The notes under the pieces are model-generated. The model worked only from the letters and a program-made list of their open reading frames with translations. It did no database searches and was not told where the DNA came from. A stretch of 64,000 bases of DNA from an uncultured bacterium. GTDB lineage: Bacteria; Verrucomicrobiota; Kiritimatiellia; CAIKKV01; CAITUY01. The stretch is taken from the NCBI GenBank assembly GCA_903895695.1, contig CAITUY010000178.1, forward strand, positions 62,001-126,000, read 5' to 3'. Below, piece after piece: positions 8,547 through 19,891 of the stretch (the first letter of the stretch is position 1; each line of letters opens with the position of its first letter). A program made the position numbers and the translations under genes.

Positions 8547-10504
8547 AGAAGTGTTCAATGAGAAGCAAACGTTCAATGCTCAACGCTCAACGCTCAACAT
8601 CCAAATCGTGCCTGCTTTTCGTTGAGCGTTCGGCGTTGAGCGTTGGGCGTTGGGCGTTCGTTTACCTTCTTCTCCTGGCTGTTGCTGGTCCCATCCAGGC
8701 CGCGCCCCTGCCGGACAAGGATACGCCGCTCGACTGGGTCTATCCGGCTGCGCAGCCGCTGCGAGTCCACGTCGTGCGCGGTCTCTGGTCCCGCGAATAC
8801 CGGCTGGAAGAAGCCCTGGCTTTGACCGGAGCCGGATTCGTGACCGAAAGCTGGCACTCCCAGGGCATGGGGTTCGGGTACGTCGGCGGCTGGGACCCCA
8901 ATTCGGGTGGCGGCGTTCCGGAATTCCCGGACACGGCCGAAGATCTACTGGCCAATCACGTCCTCGTCGTCTGCAACATCAACGCCAAGGCGTTCACGCC
9001 GTCTCAGCAGAAACTGCTGCAGGGCTTCGTCCAAAACGGCGGCGGCCTCCTCTTTCTCGGCGGCCGTTTTGCCTTCGGCAGTCAGTGGACCAACACCCCT
9101 CTGGCGGAAATCGCGCCGGTCGATTTCGTCAAACAGGGCTTTGACCTGACAAACGACGTGCAAGGCCTGCCGCTGACCGCCGGTCCCGATCGCCTGGGCA
9201 ATGACCCCGCCCCACTCCGCTGGGCACAGGCACCCCGGGTCTTCTGGTATCACGATGTCAAACCCAAGGCGGGTGCGCAGATCGCCGTGGTGGCGGGAGG
9301 GCATCCGCTGCTGATCGCCGGAACCTACGGCAAGGGACGCGTGGCCGTTTTCGCAGGTAGCGTCATGGGTGCGCCGCCCGCCGGCGCCCTGCCCCTGTGG
9401 CAATGGGACGACTGGCCGCGACTGATGGCGAGGACCGTTACCTGGCTGGCCGCGCCCCGCGACCACCTGAATGGCACGCTGAGTCCGGCAATACGCCAGG
9501 ACCTGACGACGGCCCTCGCCTCGCTCGATAGCCTGACGGAAGATACCAAGTCCCAGGCGGCCTTGGCGGCGGTCGAGCCGCTGATGGTACGGGCCGCCAA
9601 ACTCTGTAGGGACGGCGACGCGCTCCTTCCGATCCTCAGTGCTCTCGCCGCCGGCGCGACCGATCCGGCGCCGCTGCTATCCGACCTGCTCGGTCGCCGT
9701 GCCGCGGAAACGCTCGGGGCTCGCGGCAATCCACTTGCGGCGAAATTGCTCGCCTCCGGAAAGCCCGGAAAAGTCGCCATCGGGCTGCGGCTCGCGGGCG
9801 CAGGTCGGGCTCCCGGTGCGGCCGACACGCTCGTTCGCGCCCTTGTTTCGGGGGAGGTGGAGAAGACGGCGATCGGCGGAACGTCCGATGGGGAATCGCT
9901 TTTGGCCGAGCCCATACTCGCAGCCCCCGGCGGACAGAAGGAGGCCGCGGCCGCCCTTATCCGGCTGGCCGCGCTGGAGGGCCTTGCCGCGCTCGGCGAT
10001 CCCAAGACCTGCCCCGCCATCCGCACTTCCATCGCTGCCAACCAGCCGAACGGACATTTCGACAAGATCGTGGGCGACCGGGGCGTCGAGGCCTACACGA
10101 TCAAGACCGACACGCGCCTCTATCAAACGGGGCTCCTGGCGGCCCTGGCCTGCGGCGATGCCACGGTTGCCGGCCCGCTGGCCGACGCGCTCCTCGGGAA
10201 TGTCTACGTCGCCTCGCGGGCCCGCAGCGGCTATGGCACCCCCAAGGCGTCGCCGGCGACCAAGCTGGAGGGTGCTTTGCCTTACATCCTCGCCTGGCAG
10301 GTACAGATGCATGCCATGCTTCGAAGCTGTCCGGTTGAGCGGCTCGCACCGTTAGCCCGGGAACTTGCCGCCCTCGACGATATCCGCATCGTTCCCAGCG
10401 CCTGCGCAGCCTTCGGGGGCCGTCTGCTCACTCCGGACATCAAGGCCGCACTGAAGACCAGCAAGGTAAAGGGCGTGGCGGCACTGGGCGAAACGCCGCT
10501 GTGA
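8543..10504 (+). CDS. Exported amidotransferase-fold plus HEAT-repeat-like protein
   Basis: This 653-residue protein overlaps the preceding stop (ATGA). The N-terminal ~57 residues form an unusually long signal region: a basic stretch encoded by heptamer repeats (SMLNAQRST...), then the hydrophobic core VYLLLLAVAGPIQA. Residues ~60-300 contain an amidotransferase or ThuA-like segment (LLANHVLVVCNINAKAF, then FVQNGGGLLFLGGRFAFGS), a fold used for glycan-associated proteins in PVC bacteria. The remaining ~350 residues are Ala/Leu-rich helical repeats consistent with HEAT-like units. I see no clear catalytic Cys nucleophile, so it may be a binding protein. It is coupled to the upstream glycosidase-like gene and lies 6 bases before a beta-helix gene. 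Confidence 0.55.
   Translation: MKKCSMRSKRSMLNAQRSTSKSCLLFVERSALSVGRWAFVYLLLLAVAGPIQAAPLPDKDTPLDWVYPAAQPLRVHVVRGLWSREYRLEEALALTGAGFVTESWHSQGMGFGYVGGWDPNSGGGVPEFPDTAEDLLANHVLVVCNINAKAFTPSQQKLLQGFVQNGGGLLFLGGRFAFGSQWTNTPLAEIAPVDFVKQGFDLTNDVQGLPLTAGPDRLGNDPAPLRWAQAPRVFWYHDVKPKAGAQIAVVAGGHPLLIAGTYGKGRVAVFAGSVMGAPPAGALPLWQWDDWPRLMARTVTWLAAPRDHLNGTLSPAIRQDLTTALASLDSLTEDTKSQAALAAVEPLMVRAAKLCRDGDALLPILSALAAGATDPAPLLSDLLGRRAAETLGARGNPLAAKLLASGKPGKVAIGLRLAGAGRAPGAADTLVRALVSGEVEKTAIGGTSDGESLLAEPILAAPGGQKEAAAALIRLAALEGLAALGDPKTCPAIRTSIAANQPNGHFDKIVGDRGVEAYTIKTDTRLYQTGLLAALACGDATVAGPLADALLGNVYVASRARSGYGTPKASPATKLEGALPYILAWQVQMHAMLRSCPVERLAPLARELAALDDIRIVPSACAAFGGRLLTPDIKAALKTSKVKGVAALGETPL
8571..8661. repeat. 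Heptamer-period inverted repeat inside a signal-peptide coding region
   Basis: Three tandem copies of gctcaac (8578-8598) form the left arm. Six tandem heptamers of the type cgttgag/cgttggg (8620-8661) form the complementary right arm, with a 21-base spacer. Both arms keep a strict period of 7, and the element is read in frame as part of the N-terminus of the gene at 8543. It has the same architecture as the elements at 36705, 37552 and 59624, though with a different heptamer from the middle pair. Confidence 0.8.
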
Positions 10505-10510
10505 ATCGGC

Positions 10511-13500
10511 ATGGATAGAACCGACAGCCGCCCCGACCGGGAGCGCGTCACCCCGACGACGGCCAGCGGTCGTCCCGCATGCCTCTTCGTGGCGCCGGAC
10601 GGAAATGACGCCTGGTCCGGAGCCCTGCCGGCGCCCGCCCCCGACGGCAAGGACGGCCCGCTCGCCGGCGTGGCCCGGGCGCGCGACCTCCTCCGCGAAC
10701 GACGTCGTGCGCACGGCGCCCCGTTCACCTCGACCGTAACGCTCCGGGGCGGCACTTATGGCCTGGACGAGCCGCTCGTTTTTACACCCGAGGATTCCGG
10801 TTCGGCCGGGGCGCCGATCGTCTACCGGGCGTATTCCGGGGAGACGCCTGCCCTAAGTGGCGGCCGACGGATCACCGGGTGGCGGCAGGACTCGGTCAGT
10901 GGCCAGGCGTGCTGGAGTGTCATTCTTCCGGAAGTAAAATCGGGCCTATGGAATTTCACCCAGCTCTTTGTCAACGGCGAACGGCGCCAACGACCGCGCC
11001 TGCCCAAAACCGGATTCTTTCACTTCGCCGACCGGCGGCCGACGGACTTCCCCGACGGTCTGGTGCGCTACGGAAATGGCCCGACGCACGCCTATTACCG
11101 CCCGGGCGACCTGCGGCTTTTCCGCAACGTCACCGACGTGAAGCTTCTGACCTACAACGCCTGGTATGAGACGCATCACCGACTCAAGTCCGTGGACGAG
11201 CGCGAACAGCGGGTCGACTTCCAATCACGTGGCTTCAGCGGCGGGTACACCGGCGAGGGCAGCCGCTATGTCGTGGACAATGTATTCGAGGCCCTGGATA
11301 CCCCCGGCGATTGGTACCTGGACCGCCCCACCGGCACGCTCTATTACCTGCCCTTGCCGCACGAGACTCTCGACACAACCGAGATCGTCGCGCCGCGACT
11401 GACGGACCTCGTCCGCTTCGCCGGCACTGAATCCGCGCCCGTACACCACATTCGCTTCGAACGCCTTGCGTTCGAGCATGCGGAATGGGACTACGCCCCG
11501 GACTTTGCCGGTTCGCTGCAGGCGGCCGATCGCGTCCCCGGCGCCATCCAATTCGACTGGGCCGAGCACTGCACGCTGTTCGACTGTCGCGTAGCGCACG
11601 TGGCCCAATACGCCGTGGACATCCGGCGCGGCAGCCATGCGAACTCCGTGGTCGCCTGCGTGCTGGAGGATCTTGGCGCGGGCGGCGTGCGGGTCGGGAA
11701 TGAAGGTCTGCCCGGCGTGGACGGCGTCTACGACGCCGAGATCGTCGCGGCCAAACCCATGGCGGCGACCATCGCGGACTGCACGATTCGGGATGGCGGA
11801 AAGCTGTTTCCCAGCGCCGTGGGCGTGTGGATCGGCAATGCCGGCTGGAACAGCGTCCTGCATAATCACATCTTCAATCTCAGTTACACCGGGATTTCCT
11901 GTGGCTGGATCTGGGGCTATGCGCCCAGCCGCACCGTGGGCAACCGCATTGAGGGGAACCACGTTCACCACATCGCGTGGGACCGGCTGCTGCACGATCT
12001 GGGCGGCATTTACACGCTCGGCCGGCAACCGGGCGGACGCATCCGCAACAACACCGTGCACCACGTCGGCGGGAACGGCATCTACCTGGACGAAGGCAGC
12101 AGCGAGTTCCTGGTCGAGCGCAACCTTGTGCACGACGTGGACTGCGTTGGCTTCACGCTGCACTACGGGCAGGACAATGAAGTGCGCCACAACGTATTTG
12201 CCCTCAGCGGAATCGCGCATCTGACGCCGGCGGCCATGGAGACGCACCGGAGCATGGTATATCATCACAATGCGGTCGTGTGGATCAACGGCAGCGTGCT
12301 GGGCGCGAATCCCTGGGGAAGTCACACGCACTGGTGGCCGCAGTACAACCTCTGCCACGACCTTCTGCTATGGGATGCGCACGGCGGTCCCTCGCGACTG
12401 CCAAACGACGCGACCCTGGTCGACTGGCAGGCCCAGGGACAATTCGAACGGACCGTGGTGGCCGATCCCTTATTCGCCGACCCCGCGTCCGGCGATTTCT
12501 CATTCAGCGCCGATTCACCCCTGGCCAAACTCGGCAGCGCGCCGATCGACGTCGCCGGCACCGGCCCCCGGTTCACGGAGCGGCGTCCGGCCACCTTCGA
12601 CGACTGGCTGGTGGCCTTCGCAATTCCTCCCGAGCCGATGGCCACCAGCCACCTCGATACCCCCGAGCCGGGGCTGGTGCGGCTGACGATCCGCAACTTC
12701 GGCTCGATTCCCGTTTTGGGGCAAGGCACGCTGTCGGTAGCGCCCGCGGGAGCGCTGGACTGGCAGGGCCAGGCCGGGATCCAAGACCTGCGCGCGGAAC
12801 CCGGTCGCGAGTTTGTCCGGGTCTGGCGATTCACGACGAATTCCTCCGCCCCGCGCCGTGTCACCGTCACCGCGGAACTGAAGGGCGCCGGTCTGCTCGC
12901 GACCGCGCTGCACCTCCTGGTACGGTCCGAGGACTGGCGGTTGCCACAACTGCCGGCGTTGGCGGGACCCGAGGCCGTGGGATCGGCCCTCGCGAACCAG
13001 GACCCGCTGCTGCTCAGGCATCCGCTGTTTGGAATTCAAGCGGGCGAAGTGCGTGCCGCAGTGGCAGGCGCCGACCTCGCGCTCGACGTGCGGGTGCAGG
13101 ACCGTCATATCCACCTCGGGCAACTCGCATGGCAGGGCTCCTGCATCGAAGTCTTCGGCGCGCCCGTGGGCGTCAAGGGAATCAGCCCGACCCAACCCGC
13201 CCCGGGCATCGGGCAGGTCATGCTCGTGCCGGGCGCCGGCGCAACGCCCGCCCGGGCACTTTACGCCAAAGATGGAGAACACCCCGCGCCAGACATCCGC
13301 CTGTCGTACGAGCCCGGCGCGAAAGGGTATCGCCTGCGGGCGCTGATCCCGCTATCCCGCTTTGGCCTCACGCCCGAAGCCGACACCTTCACGTTCCAAA
13401 TCGTGGTGACCACCACGCCCGCCCGGGACGGTCACCCGGTGCGCGTGCCGCTCTTCTACTACGATGCCGGCGCGTTCGCGACGGCGATGCATCATGGCTT

Positions 13501-13609
13501 GGTCATGAAGAACAACGGCTTGAAGGCCAGGCGCACATCCACGACGGCGTCGCCAAGTTCCGGTAGATTCGAAGTGGGTGACGCTGGCGGGGATCGTGAC
13601 GCTGGTTGA
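10511..13609 (+). CDS. Right-handed parallel beta-helix protein with C-terminal beta-sandwich domains
   Basis: This 1032-residue protein opens with a pectate-lyase-like start (LFVAPDGNDAWSG, then a GGTYGLDEPLVF strand typical of DUF1565-type entries). Stacked beta-helix coils run through about residue 650, with many HN/GI turns such as LHNHIFNLSYTGISCGW and NRIEGNHVHHI. The rest contains an Ig-like region and a carbohydrate-binding region reminiscent of CBM9 (LALDVRVQDRHIHLGQLAWQGSCIEVF). Such proteins are lyases, epimerases or glycosidases; no catalytic set can be named. No signal peptide is seen. It is clearly paralogous to the protein at 46089-49079 (shared GISCGW.WGYAP block) and converges on the sulfatase gene. 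Confidence 0.8.
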   Translation: MDRTDSRPDRERVTPTTASGRPACLFVAPDGNDAWSGALPAPAPDGKDGPLAGVARARDLLRERRRAHGAPFTSTVTLRGGTYGLDEPLVFTPEDSGSAGAPIVYRAYSGETPALSGGRRITGWRQDSVSGQACWSVILPEVKSGLWNFTQLFVNGERRQRPRLPKTGFFHFADRRPTDFPDGLVRYGNGPTHAYYRPGDLRLFRNVTDVKLLTYNAWYETHHRLKSVDEREQRVDFQSRGFSGGYTGEGSRYVVDNVFEALDTPGDWYLDRPTGTLYYLPLPHETLDTTEIVAPRLTDLVRFAGTESAPVHHIRFERLAFEHAEWDYAPDFAGSLQAADRVPGAIQFDWAEHCTLFDCRVAHVAQYAVDIRRGSHANSVVACVLEDLGAGGVRVGNEGLPGVDGVYDAEIVAAKPMAATIADCTIRDGGKLFPSAVGVWIGNAGWNSVLHNHIFNLSYTGISCGWIWGYAPSRTVGNRIEGNHVHHIAWDRLLHDLGGIYTLGRQPGGRIRNNTVHHVGGNGIYLDEGSSEFLVERNLVHDVDCVGFTLHYGQDNEVRHNVFALSGIAHLTPAAMETHRSMVYHHNAVVWINGSVLGANPWGSHTHWWPQYNLCHDLLLWDAHGGPSRLPNDATLVDWQAQGQFERTVVADPLFADPASGDFSFSADSPLAKLGSAPIDVAGTGPRFTERRPATFDDWLVAFAIPPEPMATSHLDTPEPGLVRLTIRNFGSIPVLGQGTLSVAPAGALDWQGQAGIQDLRAEPGREFVRVWRFTTNSSAPRRVTVTAELKGAGLLATALHLLVRSEDWRLPQLPALAGPEAVGSALANQDPLLLRHPLFGIQAGEVRAAVAGADLALDVRVQDRHIHLGQLAWQGSCIEVFGAPVGVKGISPTQPAPGIGQVMLVPGAGATPARALYAKDGEHPAPDIRLSYEPGAKGYRLRALIPLSRFGLTPEADTFTFQIVVTTTPARDGHPVRVPLFYYDAGAFATAMHHGLVMKNNGLKARRTSTTASPSSGRFEVGDAGGDRDAG

Positions 13610-13631
13610 GTTGGTGCAACCAGAGAACGCG

Positions 13632-14987
13632 CTACCCCCGGGTGATCCCTCGCGCCGGCACAGTCGGCTCCTGCGGCGAGATGCCTTCGACTAAGTTGAC
13701 CACCATGCCGGGCAACGGCGTGACGGGCCCCGTCAGCAGCGGATCGTGTGTCGCCTGCATCCAGCGGTCCAGGCGGCCACGCATATCGGCCAGCACCCCG
13801 GCATAGTCCGGACACGCGGCCACGTTCGCGGCTTCGTTCGGGTCGAACACCAGATCGAAAAGCTGCTCCACATCCTGAGACCGCTGTCCCCAGCCGTTCC
13901 GAAGCAGCTCATCCTTGCTCACGCTGTCATCACAGTTCGGCAACACCGGGTGTTGCCGCGCATCGTAACGTCGGATGTACTTGTAGCGGGTCGTCCGGAC
14001 CGCGCGCACCGGTTCGTATGCGGCGTGGTAGTTGACCTCGGAGAATATCTCCTCGTGCAGACGCTCCGCCTTGCCCGTGACCAATGGCGTGAGCGACTCC
14101 CCCTGCAGCCAGGCCGGGGGCTGAATGCCCGCGACTTCGCAGACGGTCGGAAACAGATCCATGTGCGTCACCATGGCATCGATTGCCTGGCCGCCCTGAA
14201 ATCCGCCAGGGCCGCGCAGCATTAGCATCACCCCGATGCCATGGTCGGTGAGGTTGCACTTCATGAACGGGAACGCAATCCCATGGTCCGTCGTGCAGAT
14301 GACCAGCGTGTTATCAGCCAGACCGGCAACCTCCAGCGCTTTGAACACCCGGCCCATGCAGGCGTCCAACCGTTCGGCGGACACCACGAAATCGGCCATA
14401 TCCCGCCGCGCCTCCGCCGTGTCCGGCAAGGGCGCCGGGGGCCGTGCGTAGCGCGGGTCGCCCACTGGCGACAACTCGGTGTTATGCCATTGCGTTCCCT
14501 GCCCGCGGCGATGCGTCAGGAAGAACCCGCACGAGAGGAAAAACGGACGGTCATGCGGCGTGGCCAGAAACTCAGCGGCCCGCTGGGCAATGGTCGTGTC
14601 GCTGTCCTGGCCGGGAACCGGCTCGCCATCGAGGAACTGCTCGTAACCCAACAAGGCGCGCTCGTCGGTGTTGATCTCGTGCTGCATGCCGGACAACGCC
14701 GTGAGGTAGCCGTTCTGTCGGAGGCAGGATGCCAGGTGCTGCCTGTAGTCGTTCAACCGCGCGCCACGATGCGCCAGCCCGATCATGCCGTTGTTGTGCG
14801 GATACTGGCCGGTCAGCAGGGCCGAGCGACTGGGCGAGCAGGTCGGGTTGGCGCAAAACGCGTTCCGGAACAACACGCCCTGTTCCGCCAGTTGCTGGAT
14901 GTGCGGTGTCCGGATCGCATGCCCGTACGGCTGCACGTAGCGGCCCGTGTCGTGAGAATGGATGTAGAGGATATTGGGTCTGTTCAT
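13632..14987 (-). CDS. Type I sulfatase (heparan N-sulfatase/SGSH-like)
   Basis: This 451-residue arylsulfatase-superfamily enzyme has the formylglycine signature C-S-P-S-R at Cys50, within NPTCSPSRSALLTGQ. The first metal-binding stretch reads ILYIHSHDTGRY, with His-Asp where most sulfatases have Asp-Asp. This variant fits the N-sulfoglucosamine sulfohydrolase-like branch. The second metal site is visible as TTDHGIAFPFMK. It would hydrolyse a sulfate ester or sulfamide once the Cys is converted by an FGE. There is no signal peptide, so it is probably cytoplasmic. It sits between a beta-helix gene (convergent) and the GH3 operon. Confidence 0.9.
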   Translation of the reverse strand: MNRPNILYIHSHDTGRYVQPYGHAIRTPHIQQLAEQGVLFRNAFCANPTCSPSRSALLTGQYPHNNGMIGLAHRGARLNDYRQHLASCLRQNGYLTALSGMQHEINTDERALLGYEQFLDGEPVPGQDSDTTIAQRAAEFLATPHDRPFFLSCGFFLTHRRGQGTQWHNTELSPVGDPRYARPPAPLPDTAEARRDMADFVVSAERLDACMGRVFKALEVAGLADNTLVICTTDHGIAFPFMKCNLTDHGIGVMLMLRGPGGFQGGQAIDAMVTHMDLFPTVCEVAGIQPPAWLQGESLTPLVTGKAERLHEEIFSEVNYHAAYEPVRAVRTTRYKYIRRYDARQHPVLPNCDDSVSKDELLRNGWGQRSQDVEQLFDLVFDPNEAANVAACPDYAGVLADMRGRLDRWMQATHDPLLTGPVTPLPGMVVNLVEGISPQEPTVPARGITRG

Positions 14988-15265
14988 CGTCTCGTAACTC
15001 CCAGCATCACCGGCAACGGACGCGGCTTGCCTTCGCAGGACTTGTTGACGGCCTGCAGATTCCCCGCCCTATCCTGCCAATGTCCCCGCCACTTTCTCAC
15101 CGCCAACTCCTCTGTCAATACCCCCTCAGCAGAATCCCAACTTTGATCGCACACTACTTGTCCAGTTTTGCTCGCACCGCGACATCGCGGAAACATAGTC
15201 TTCAAACAGGAATTGGTTGCCGACATTAAACAGGCATTCTTGATCTCAACGTCTTCAAGAACGCA

Positions 15266-17485
<2,220 letters not shown>

Positions 17486-17509
17486 AGTGTCTTTCGGGTG
17501 ATGCCCGGT

Positions 17510-18718
17510 TCAGGGACGCACACGGCGCGCCGAACCGGCGGGCGGGAATACGGCGGCGATCGCCTCCAGGTACTTGAGACCGTGGACCGTGTCGGGTTCG
17601 AGGTAACTGCCTTCGGTCCATTCGTTCCAGCAGTTGATGTTGAAAATGCGCGAAGCGGCGGGCCGGGCCATCAGCCGCTGCCGGGTCAACTCCAGGGCTT
17701 GCCGGAAGTTCTCCGGCGTATTGTTGCCGATCATGTTCATAAACGGGTAGCCGAAATCGCCGAAGGCCTGGTCCTGGGCCGCGCGCGGGCTGGAATCCCA
17801 ACCCATCGTAACGTTCGGGTAATACGGAACATCGAACTGCCGCTCTGCCTTGTCCCAATAATCCAGGTAGGCATCCCGGACCCGGTTGTAATCGGTCTGC
17901 AACTCGCCGAGACCGACATGATGGATCCACACGTACGACGTCACGGAATCGAATCCGAGGTCGCGCACCAGTTGCGCCGGGTCCGCCGGCGTTTGCTCGA
18001 CAGGCAGCACGGCCCGTCCCCACACGACGGCATTGAGGTGCAGGCCCGGCAGGCCCGCGGCCCGCGCCTGTGCGCGGAATGCGTCCAGGGCCGCGCGCGT
18101 GGCCGCGACCGAACCGAAGGACTGCAGCAGCTTTGTCAGGTCGTAGAAGGAGAAGTAGGGCTTTCCATCGACCCACCAGTAGGAGGGATGCGCGAAGTAA
18201 TGCCGGATCACATGATCGGCGATCCGCGCGAATCCTGCCGGCGTCACCTCGCCGGGGTAGAGCAGCCGCGCGGGAGCGCCGCGCCGGTACGGGTGAATGT
18301 CAACCCAGTCGTGGTTCGCCCACATGAATGCGAACTTCAGCCGCTGGTTGTTCGGCGCCTTCAGGAAGCCCTCGTCAATGGGACGATCCAGGAAGGGGCC
18401 GTCGTTGTAGTAGTACCAGTCGAAGATGAACGCATCGACGCCGTGGTCGGCCGCGGCATCGATCTTCTGCGCCATGACCTGCGGGTCGGACTCGTCGCGA
18501 TGGCCCCACAGCGGTACCTTGGGCTGCTCGTGACCGGGGAAGCGCGGTCGGGCGGCCTTGACCAGCTCCCACTCGGACCAGTCGGCCCCCTTCAAGCGAG
18601 TGTTGCGCGCATCGCCGGGATGGTAGTTCCCGAAATAGTAACTGGCGACCGTGAGGCCATCGGGCCGGACCGGGTTGGCGGAGGTCGGCGCGCGTGATGT
18701 CGATGGCAGCTTTCCCAT
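17510..18718 (-). CDS. WbsX/GH99-like protein
   Basis: This 402-residue protein has WbsX-family hallmarks near the N-terminus: ASYYFGNYHPGD, DWSEWELVKAARPRF and, around residue 95, GVDAFIFDWYYYNDGPFLD. NINCWNEWTEGSYLEPD near the C-terminus is the conserved GH99-like end motif with two Glu residues. WbsX proteins are linked to polysaccharide loci, and related GH99 enzymes are endo-mannosidases. The activity here is unproven. The ATG at 18718 follows the PIG-L stop by one base (TGACATG) and has AAAGGG upstream; the longer reading to 18772 would sit inside PIG-L. Confidence 0.8.
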   Translation of the reverse strand: MGKLPSTSRAPTSANPVRPDGLTVASYYFGNYHPGDARNTRLKGADWSEWELVKAARPRFPGHEQPKVPLWGHRDESDPQVMAQKIDAAADHGVDAFIFDWYYYNDGPFLDRPIDEGFLKAPNNQRLKFAFMWANHDWVDIHPYRRGAPARLLYPGEVTPAGFARIADHVIRHYFAHPSYWWVDGKPYFSFYDLTKLLQSFGSVAATRAALDAFRAQARAAGLPGLHLNAVVWGRAVLPVEQTPADPAQLVRDLGFDSVTSYVWIHHVGLGELQTDYNRVRDAYLDYWDKAERQFDVPYYPNVTMGWDSSPRAAQDQAFGDFGYPFMNMIGNNTPENFRQALELTRQRLMARPAASRIFNINCWNEWTEGSYLEPDTVHGLKYLEAIAAVFPPAGSARRVRP

Positions 18719-18719
18719 G

Positions 18720-19652
18720 TCAATTACCCTTTCCCAATGGGTCTTCGCGTTCGTCTTGGAGCCTAGCTGCAAACCCTCCTGCCACAGGGAGCGGAGCCGC
18801 TTCCGGCTCCGGCCCTTCGATGGCGCTCAGGGCAGGCCGGCGCGGGAAGCCGCGCCGCTCCACAAGAGGCAGACGGGTCCCCGAATAGGCTCTTTGCCCC
18901 AGACACTCCACCTCAAAGCACTCGGCATAAGGCACGGCCTCGCCCAACTCTGCGGCGATCTGGCGGTTCACGCGCAAGATCCGCTCGTCGAAGCCATGTC
19001 CGCGCGTATGCAGGTTCCGCTCATGCTGCGAGCCATGGCATCGCAGGAGTTCGGCTTTCCACCGTGCGTCATCTTCGCCAAAACCGGCGACGAGATCAGC
19101 CCGCATCGACACCGTCTTGGGGTCCCGGTTGAAACACGCCACGATCGGCTCGGCGGACGCGCTCGCGATCTCGCAGACGAACGCGGCCGTGCGCTGGTGG
19201 TCCGGGTTCGTGTCGTTGCCGTGCGGCAGAAACACGAGATCCGGGTTGCGAGCCAGGAAGAATGCCCTCAGGCAGTCCCGGTTGTCCGATGACGGCATCA
19301 GGTGCCCAGTCTCGTCCTCCGCCAGGCGCAGAAAAGTCAGCCGGTCATCGGGTAGTCCGAAGAAACGGCAGCTGGCCCGCTGCTCGACCTCGCGGATATC
19401 CCGCTTCGCCTCGGCCGTGACGGCACCCCTGTAACCATCCTCCACGCCGCTGGCGCCGGATGTCAGCACGCCGATGTCAATGCGATGCCCACGGTCGTTG
19501 AACCACCGCATCGTCACCCCGATGCCATCGAAATCGTCCGCGTGCGGTGCCAGGACCACGATTCGCAACGACACCGGAAACTGCAGCGAGGAGAGCGCCC
19601 GCGGGCGTTCTCCGGCAAAACAGGCTTCAGTCATTGGAATTGGATCTGGCAT
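18720..19652 (-). CDS. PIG-L family deacetylase
   Basis: This 310-residue protein has the LmbE/PIG-L zinc motifs: VVLAPHADDFDGIG (PHxDD, residues ~33-46) and HGNDTNPDHQRT, supplying the third ligand. Such enzymes remove N-acetyl groups from GlcNAc-containing substrates; the substrate is unknown. It heads an operon with WbsX-like and GH3 genes. The last ~40 residues (from RRGFPRRPALSAIEGPEPE) are encoded by repeat DNA and are probably not part of the native fold. The start may be 19652 or the ATG at 19634; neither has a strong ribosome-binding site. Confidence 0.85.
   Translation of the reverse strand: MPDPIPMTEACFAGERPRALSSLQFPVSLRIVVLAPHADDFDGIGVTMRWFNDRGHRIDIGVLTSGASGVEDGYRGAVTAEAKRDIREVEQRASCRFFGLPDDRLTFLRLAEDETGHLMPSSDNRDCLRAFFLARNPDLVFLPHGNDTNPDHQRTAAFVCEIASASAEPIVACFNRDPKTVSMRADLVAGFGEDDARWKAELLRCHGSQHERNLHTRGHGFDERILRVNRQIAAELGEAVPYAECFEVECLGQRAYSGTRLPLVERRGFPRRPALSAIEGPEPEAAPLPVAGGFAARLQDEREDPLGKGN
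18793..18856. repeat. Double-hairpin repeat element within the PIG-L 3' end
   Basis: Two perfect 7-bp-arm hairpins occur in tandem: ggagccg/cggctcc (18793-18810) and ggcgcgg/ccgcgcc (18839-18856). Between them lies the 'cttcgatggcgctcaggg' core that recurs as a dispersed element in many environmental genomes (recalled). The DNA is translated as the C-terminal tail of the deacetylase, so insertion seems to have replaced or extended the original end. Confidence 0.6.
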
Positions 19653-19732
19653 GTCGCGATCGCCCGGCTATTCCGGCCACTCAGTATGTTCATGGCGGCG
19701 CCGATTTCGAGGATGAAATGCGTGTTATGCAA

Positions 19733-19790
19733 TTCTCGTCATGACCACGGACCCCGCTTGTACGGTTCTCATCATGACCACGGACCCCCG
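19733..19790. repeat. Two direct repeats of ~25 bp, period 33 bp
   Basis: The unit ttctcgtcatgaccacggac begins at 19733 and recurs with one change at 19766. It lies in the 239-base gap between the divergent PIG-L and M48 protease genes, so it could be a regulator-binding site or a leftover dispersed repeat. I see no other gene in this gap. Confidence 0.6.
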
Positions 19791-19891
19791 CGACCTCGTG
19801 TCGCGGGTGAACCCGACAGCACAATCGCGCGCGCTTGAAAGACCACCCTATCTCCGGTATGGTCGCGCAACTGGACCTGAGCCCCATCACC

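Noticed and set aside
14984..15226. 80-codon minus-strand ORF between the sulfatase and GH3
   Set aside because: No family recognised and it overlaps the sulfatase start. The 278-base gap is better left as intergenic; it may hold a small repeat remnant but I could not identify one.
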